A DNA stretch of 19,743 nucleotides from an uncultured Collinsella sp. (lineage in GTDB: Bacteria > Actinomycetota > Coriobacteriia > Coriobacteriales > Coriobacteriaceae): NCBI GenBank assembly GCA_905208975.1, contig CAJLRE010000032.1:1-19743 (forward strand). The letters run 5' to 3'. Below are positions 16,902 through 19,743 of the stretch, one piece after another. The position numbers and the translations under genes are program-made. A model generated the notes under the pieces. It was not told the origin of the DNA. It worked only from the letters and a program-made list of their open reading frames with translations, and searched no databases. Position 1 is the first letter of the stretch, and every line of letters starts with the position of its first letter.

Positions 16902-19032
16902 CGTTATTTACCTGCGATAACAATAAAATTAGCTCCGCCTTATTCTTGATCTTCAACTGGCGGTAAGATGCAGACCGCAGCGCTTGCACCGTAGATGCAG
17001 CGTAACCGACATCCTCCGCAATGGCCTTTGTCGTTGCCCCCTCTGCCGTCATCAGCAAAATTTGCGACTGAACATCAGAAAGGGAGCGCGACGTAAGCAG
17101 GGCCAGCTGGCGCACGCGGGCCGTTTCGGTGGACCCGTTCGCCCGGTACTCCAAGACGGCCTTCTCGTCCTCAACCGAGCGGGCGAGCGCGATGTGCGTA
17201 ACGAACATGGGCACAGACCAGCAAACAATCACCGTTGCCACGACGACATTGACAGCCGAACTTTGCCCCAACAACGACGCGAGGAACAACGGCTCGAAAA
17301 CCGTCAGATCCTGCACCATATTGAGCAAGACAGCCCAAACAGGAGCCGTCGCCCCGAAGCAAAGCATCCATATCCCAAGCATTTTGCGCTGCGGACAGCT
17401 TCGCATCACTATATATGTGAGCAGCACCCCCGTCAGCACCGCAAGTCCATGGATTCGCCCCCTAGCGACCGCATAGATTAAGGCAACCATGCCCATTGAC
17501 ACCAACGGCACGATAGCCCGAGCATGGGCATGCACCTTAAACGGACGCAGCCCAACAGCGAGCGAAGCCGTAGACGCCACGCCGCAAAACAGGACCGGCA
17601 CAGCCATCAACGGAACGCGTATGCACATCAATGCCGCGATATAGATAAAAGACCATTCCACAGCAGATAGCACCGCCCATACGTACGGGCTTCCGAGCCA
17701 AATCGCTTCACCCGCTCTATCCAGCGCAGCGCCACGATTCGCTTTTCCACCCGCGTAGCGTAGCGACAGAAGCAGTCCGAGACCCAATGCGTAGCTTAAG
17801 AGGGAAAAGGCGACAGCCCGCGAAACACCGGACCCCCAATCGCTATCCGCCATTACCAAGGGCCCCGCCGCAAGGAGGATAAAGAATAATGTGAGCAGGT
17901 ATCGAAACAGCCGGCGCGTTCGAGCTGATGCCACTATATCGTCAGCATGCCGCTGCGGTAGCTCATGCCCTACAGTATCGCCCTCACCCGCAAACAGCGC
18001 CACGAGCTCGCGTGAGCCCGCAACCGACGCCTTCCCGTATGCTCGGTGAAGCGTTGTTCTCACCGTCGATGGCTTCGTATCCGTCTCCTTGGCAATTTCC
18101 GCCGGCGTTTTCCCTTTGAGCAGCAGTCGAACAAACTGCTCTTCTCTAGGCGACAGGGCAGGGGAAAACACCCCCGCATCGAATGTGTCGGACGCACAGG
18201 CGATATCCGAATTGTTGTCCCGTTTCCCCCTTAGCAACATGCATACGAAGGCAGCAGCGATAACGGACCCCATCGCCAGCAATGCAATGACCACGGCATC
18301 GCTTGCGAAGTATGCCGCCTCAACAGCCGGAATAAGACCAATAGGAACTGCTACGAGCACAGAACAGGCAAACACGTCGCGCCGCCCATGGCCAAAGGCA
18401 CGAGGGCGGCAAAACGGCGGGGCCACAGTCAATGCGAGATAGACCAACGGAATTAAAAGCGCAAGGCCAATTGACGCGGCCGTTACAGGGGGCATCCCCC
18501 ATGGCTCGGGAACGACTCTCCATGAAACTCGACAGCAAAACAGCAGGCAAGACATGACGGCTATTGTTTCTGTAAAAATCGCGTCCTGCGGGTGACGAGT
18601 TTCCCTTTCGTCAGTCCGTGTCGACCTCTGCGTCAAAGGAGAGTCCGCCGTGCCCCAAATAACATATGAGAGAAGCAGCGACCCAACAAAGCACGAGACA
18701 CACGAAACGCCATGTAACAACCAAATCGGTGCAAACACGATTGGAATAGAGTCTCCGCGAGCATAGAAAGCCAGGTCGGCCCATTCGGGAACCGTTGCAA
18801 TAACACCAAGGAAAACACCGATGGCACCGAGATGCCTCGGCCTTCTCATTCCCCCCTTGCATAGCGCAGCACCATGAACAAACGCCGCGAGGCATGCGCC
18901 CAGGATAACGAGCCAGGTCATTGCACCTGACGCTAGGCCGATTGAAGATGAAAACCGGTGATAAGGGGTGACCGCCATTACGACAAGCGCAATGGCGCAG
19001 GCAAATGTAGCAGAACGGCGGGAAAAGAGCAT
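16897..19032 (-). CDS. Double-module membrane LuxR-type transcription regulator
   Basis: The 711-aa protein has two repeats of the same plan. Residues about 8-267 are a multi-helix membrane domain; 291-346 form a LuxR-type helix-turn-helix (LSPREEQFVRLLLKGK, then TPAEIAKETDTKPSTVRTTL). Residues about 375-615 are a second multi-helix domain; 645-706 form a second LuxR-type helix-turn-helix (SLSDVQSQILLMTAEGAT, then TKAIAEDVGYAASTVQAL). Coriobacteriia have many regulators with one such module of roughly 450-500 aa; two in one chain is unusual. Both DNA-binding domains keep the ser/thr-thr-val recognition-helix pattern. The start at 19032 is preceded by GGAGG; the ATG at 19053 overlaps the TATAAT -10. 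The coding direction matches the downstream secreted-protein/ABC operon, suggesting local control. Its trigger is unknown. Confidence 0.9.
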   Translation of the reverse strand: MLFSRRSATFACAIALVVMAVTPYHRFSSSIGLASGAMTWLVILGACLAAFVHGAALCKGGMRRPRHLGAIGVFLGVIATVPEWADLAFYARGDSIPIVFAPIWLLHGVSCVSCFVGSLLLSYVIWGTADSPLTQRSTRTDERETRHPQDAIFTETIAVMSCLLFCCRVSWRVVPEPWGMPPVTAASIGLALLIPLVYLALTVAPPFCRPRAFGHGRRDVFACSVLVAVPIGLIPAVEAAYFASDAVVIALLAMGSVIAAAFVCMLLRGKRDNNSDIACASDTFDAGVFSPALSPREEQFVRLLLKGKTPAEIAKETDTKPSTVRTTLHRAYGKASVAGSRELVALFAGEGDTVGHELPQRHADDIVASARTRRLFRYLLTLFFILLAAGPLVMADSDWGSGVSRAVAFSLLSYALGLGLLLSLRYAGGKANRGAALDRAGEAIWLGSPYVWAVLSAVEWSFIYIAALMCIRVPLMAVPVLFCGVASTASLAVGLRPFKVHAHARAIVPLVSMGMVALIYAVARGRIHGLAVLTGVLLTYIVMRSCPQRKMLGIWMLCFGATAPVWAVLLNMVQDLTVFEPLFLASLLGQSSAVNVVVATVIVCWSVPMFVTHIALARSVEDEKAVLEYRANGSTETARVRQLALLTSRSLSDVQSQILLMTAEGATTKAIAEDVGYAASTVQALRSASYRQLKIKNKAELILLLSQVNNV

Positions 19033-19051
19033 ACGGCCTCCATAGCGTGTC

Positions 19052-19057
19052 ATTATA
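19052..19057 (-). promoter_or_regulatory. Candidate -10 (TATAAT) of the LuxR-type gene
   Basis: On the minus strand a consensus TATAAT lies about 20 bases before the ATG at 19032, giving a leader of only about a dozen bases that contains GGAGG. No good -35 is seen at the right spacing. A direct repeat of CGAGCG, 9 bases apart, lies immediately upstream (19059-19073). Confidence 0.5.
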
Positions 19058-19174
19058 TCGCTCGAGCCGCTCGTTTATCTCTGTTCTCACACCAGCCAGC
19101 ATCAATGATTCAGGCGAACTCCAATCCGCGCCAGATCACGGTCCGGCTTTTGTTCGCAGTCCCCACATCAAAGC

Positions 19175-19315
19175 GGGATGCGGTTTCCTTTTGGACGCCG
19201 GTTCGGAAAGCGCATCCCGTTCCAGGGCAATATTCTGGGATGCAGTTTCCGCAGCCCACCCCATTTGGAAAGCGCATCCCATAATTTGGCTGAAAACTGA
19301 GATGCGCTTTCCAAA
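19175..19315. repeat. Array of five alternating 14-bp inverted repeats
   Basis: Sites related to GGGATGCGCTTTCC occur at 19175-19188 (plus), 19205-19218 (minus), 19237-19250 (plus), 19267-19280 (minus) and 19299-19312 (plus). Starts are 30, 32, 30 and 32 bases apart with strictly alternating orientation. Spacers differ, so only the sites are conserved. The last pair extends to a perfect 15-bp inverted repeat (19264-19278 with 19301-19315). This resembles REP/BIME-type palindromic elements more than CRISPR; a multi-site operator for the LuxR gene 140 bases away is the alternative. Confidence 0.8.
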
Positions 19316-19566
19316 CGAGCCGAAACGGGCCGAATCGATGGTTGATTTCCGATCTCAGCCGAACACATTGAGCAAATAGGCCGTTCCCGCACCTAGCCGA
19401 ACGCCCCCGCGGCCCTCCCGGGGCCCGGGGGCGGCATTTTCCCAGTTGAAGGAACGGTGGAGATGTGTTTCGATGGGTCCGGTGGCCATGCTCCGCCCGC
19501 CGCCCGGCACCTCTTCCCAGACTCAGCCGAACGGTCGGTCCGCCTATTCCGTTTTTCCCTTTCAGG
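19316..19566. other. Non-coding stretch with AGCCGAA repeats beside transposase end
   Basis: No credible gene is seen. AGCCGAAC or AGCCGAAA occurs four times in one orientation, at 19318, 19357, 19395 and 19525; two of these share the longer CTCAGCCGAAC (19354-19364 and 19522-19532). They may be transposase-binding repeats near the end of an insertion element whose other end lies outside the window. Confidence 0.4.
19402..19440 (+). terminator. GC-rich hairpin with short T run
   Basis: CGCCCCCG (19402-19409) and CGGGGGCG (19426-19433) pair, with further inner pairing around one bulged C. On the plus strand the stem is followed by GCATTTT. It looks like an intrinsic terminator reading rightward, possibly shielding the insertion element from outside transcription, although no plus-strand gene ends here. 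Confidence 0.45.
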
Positions 19567-19743
19567 CTAGGACAGCGGGGCATCGCCCCTTTCCTCGCGC
19601 GCCCGCGCGATGAGCCCCGGCGTCAGGTCGAGCTCGCCGACGGGCACGTCCTCCACGCCGTACGCGTCCAGCAGCGCCTCCGCGTCGGCGCCGAGCATCG
19701 CCCGGAAGGCGCGGGCGGGCGTCGCGAAGCCGAGCGCGCCGCG
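19567..19743 (-). CDS. Probable transposase, C-terminal fragment
   Basis: The reading frame is open from the window's right edge and stops at TAG (19567-19569), giving 58 C-terminal residues; the rest lies outside. It begins RGALGFATPARAFRAMLG, like the segment after the last catalytic Glu of IS30-type integrase-core transposases (typical form L-G-x-x-T-P-x-x-x-F). It continues into an acidic/Leu-rich tail (DAYGVEDVPVGELDLTPGL). Third positions are almost all G or C, higher than in the neighbouring LuxR and ABC genes. Family assignment is tentative since the catalytic DDE residues are not visible. Incomplete at the 5' end. Confidence 0.5.
   Translation of the reverse strand, partial: RGALGFATPARAFRAMLGADAEALLDAYGVEDVPVGELDLTPGLIARAREERGDAPLS

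Noticed and set aside
19175..19315. CRISPR array.
   Set aside because: Repeats are only 14 bp, alternate in orientation and have 16-18 base spacers; no cas gene is present.
19110..19583. A minus-strand ORF of 157 codons across the repeat array.
   Set aside because: It runs through the alternating repeats and GC-rich hairpin, has no ribosome binding site and overlaps the transposase stop in another frame.

Overview
The window looks like a chromosomal segment from a high-GC anaerobic actinobacterium of the class Coriobacteriia, most likely Collinsella or a close relative. This is inferred from the single-chain pyruvate:ferredoxin oxidoreductase, the dnaX/ybaB/recR neighbourhood, the very Ala/Pro-rich DnaX linker, a large membrane-bound LuxR-type regulator, and strong G/C third-position bias that creates many long antisense shadow ORFs. 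No species-level evidence is present.

Layout, left to right. (1) 10-4069: nifJ (minus strand) with a near-perfect intrinsic terminator at the left edge and a long upstream region carrying a 16-bp palindrome. (2) 4026-7860: a tight three-gene minus-strand operon (membrane-anchored Gly/Ser-linker protein, eukaryotic-type Ser/Thr kinase with a C-terminal membrane domain, FHA protein). A terminator-like hairpin sits directly before the first ribosome binding site, so attenuation is possible. (3) 8003-12258: the DNA-maintenance genes dnaX, ybaB and recR, all on the minus strand. A lone plus-strand gene for a small membrane-anchored protein is inserted between dnaX and ybaB, beside a striking AATTATGCAA palindrome. 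(4) 12375-13091: a divergent plus-strand YcxB-like membrane protein, ending at a 13-bp inverted repeat. (5) 13197-16787: a visibly lower-GC minus-strand operon. In transcription order it encodes a secreted four-Cys protein, two ABC-2 permeases, an ABC ATPase and a membrane-anchored/exported protein. The last four genes are joined by 1- or 4-bp start/stop overlaps. (6) 16897-19032: a regulator with two complete (membrane domain + LuxR helix-turn-helix) modules in one chain. (7) 19033-19743: a non-coding stretch with a five-copy, alternating-orientation repeat array, a GC-rich hairpin, and the C-terminal end of a probable transposase running off the window.

The most unusual part is 13197-19315. 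A double-module membrane LuxR regulator lies upstream, in the same direction, of a secreted-protein/ABC-transporter operon of different base composition, flanked by an inverted repeat, a repeat array and a transposase remnant. I infer a mobile or accessory peptide-export or envelope-stress/immunity module whose regulator may respond directly to membrane signals. That function is not demonstrated by the sequence. The kinase/FHA operon is a second candidate signalling unit. The remaining genes are ordinary housekeeping genes.
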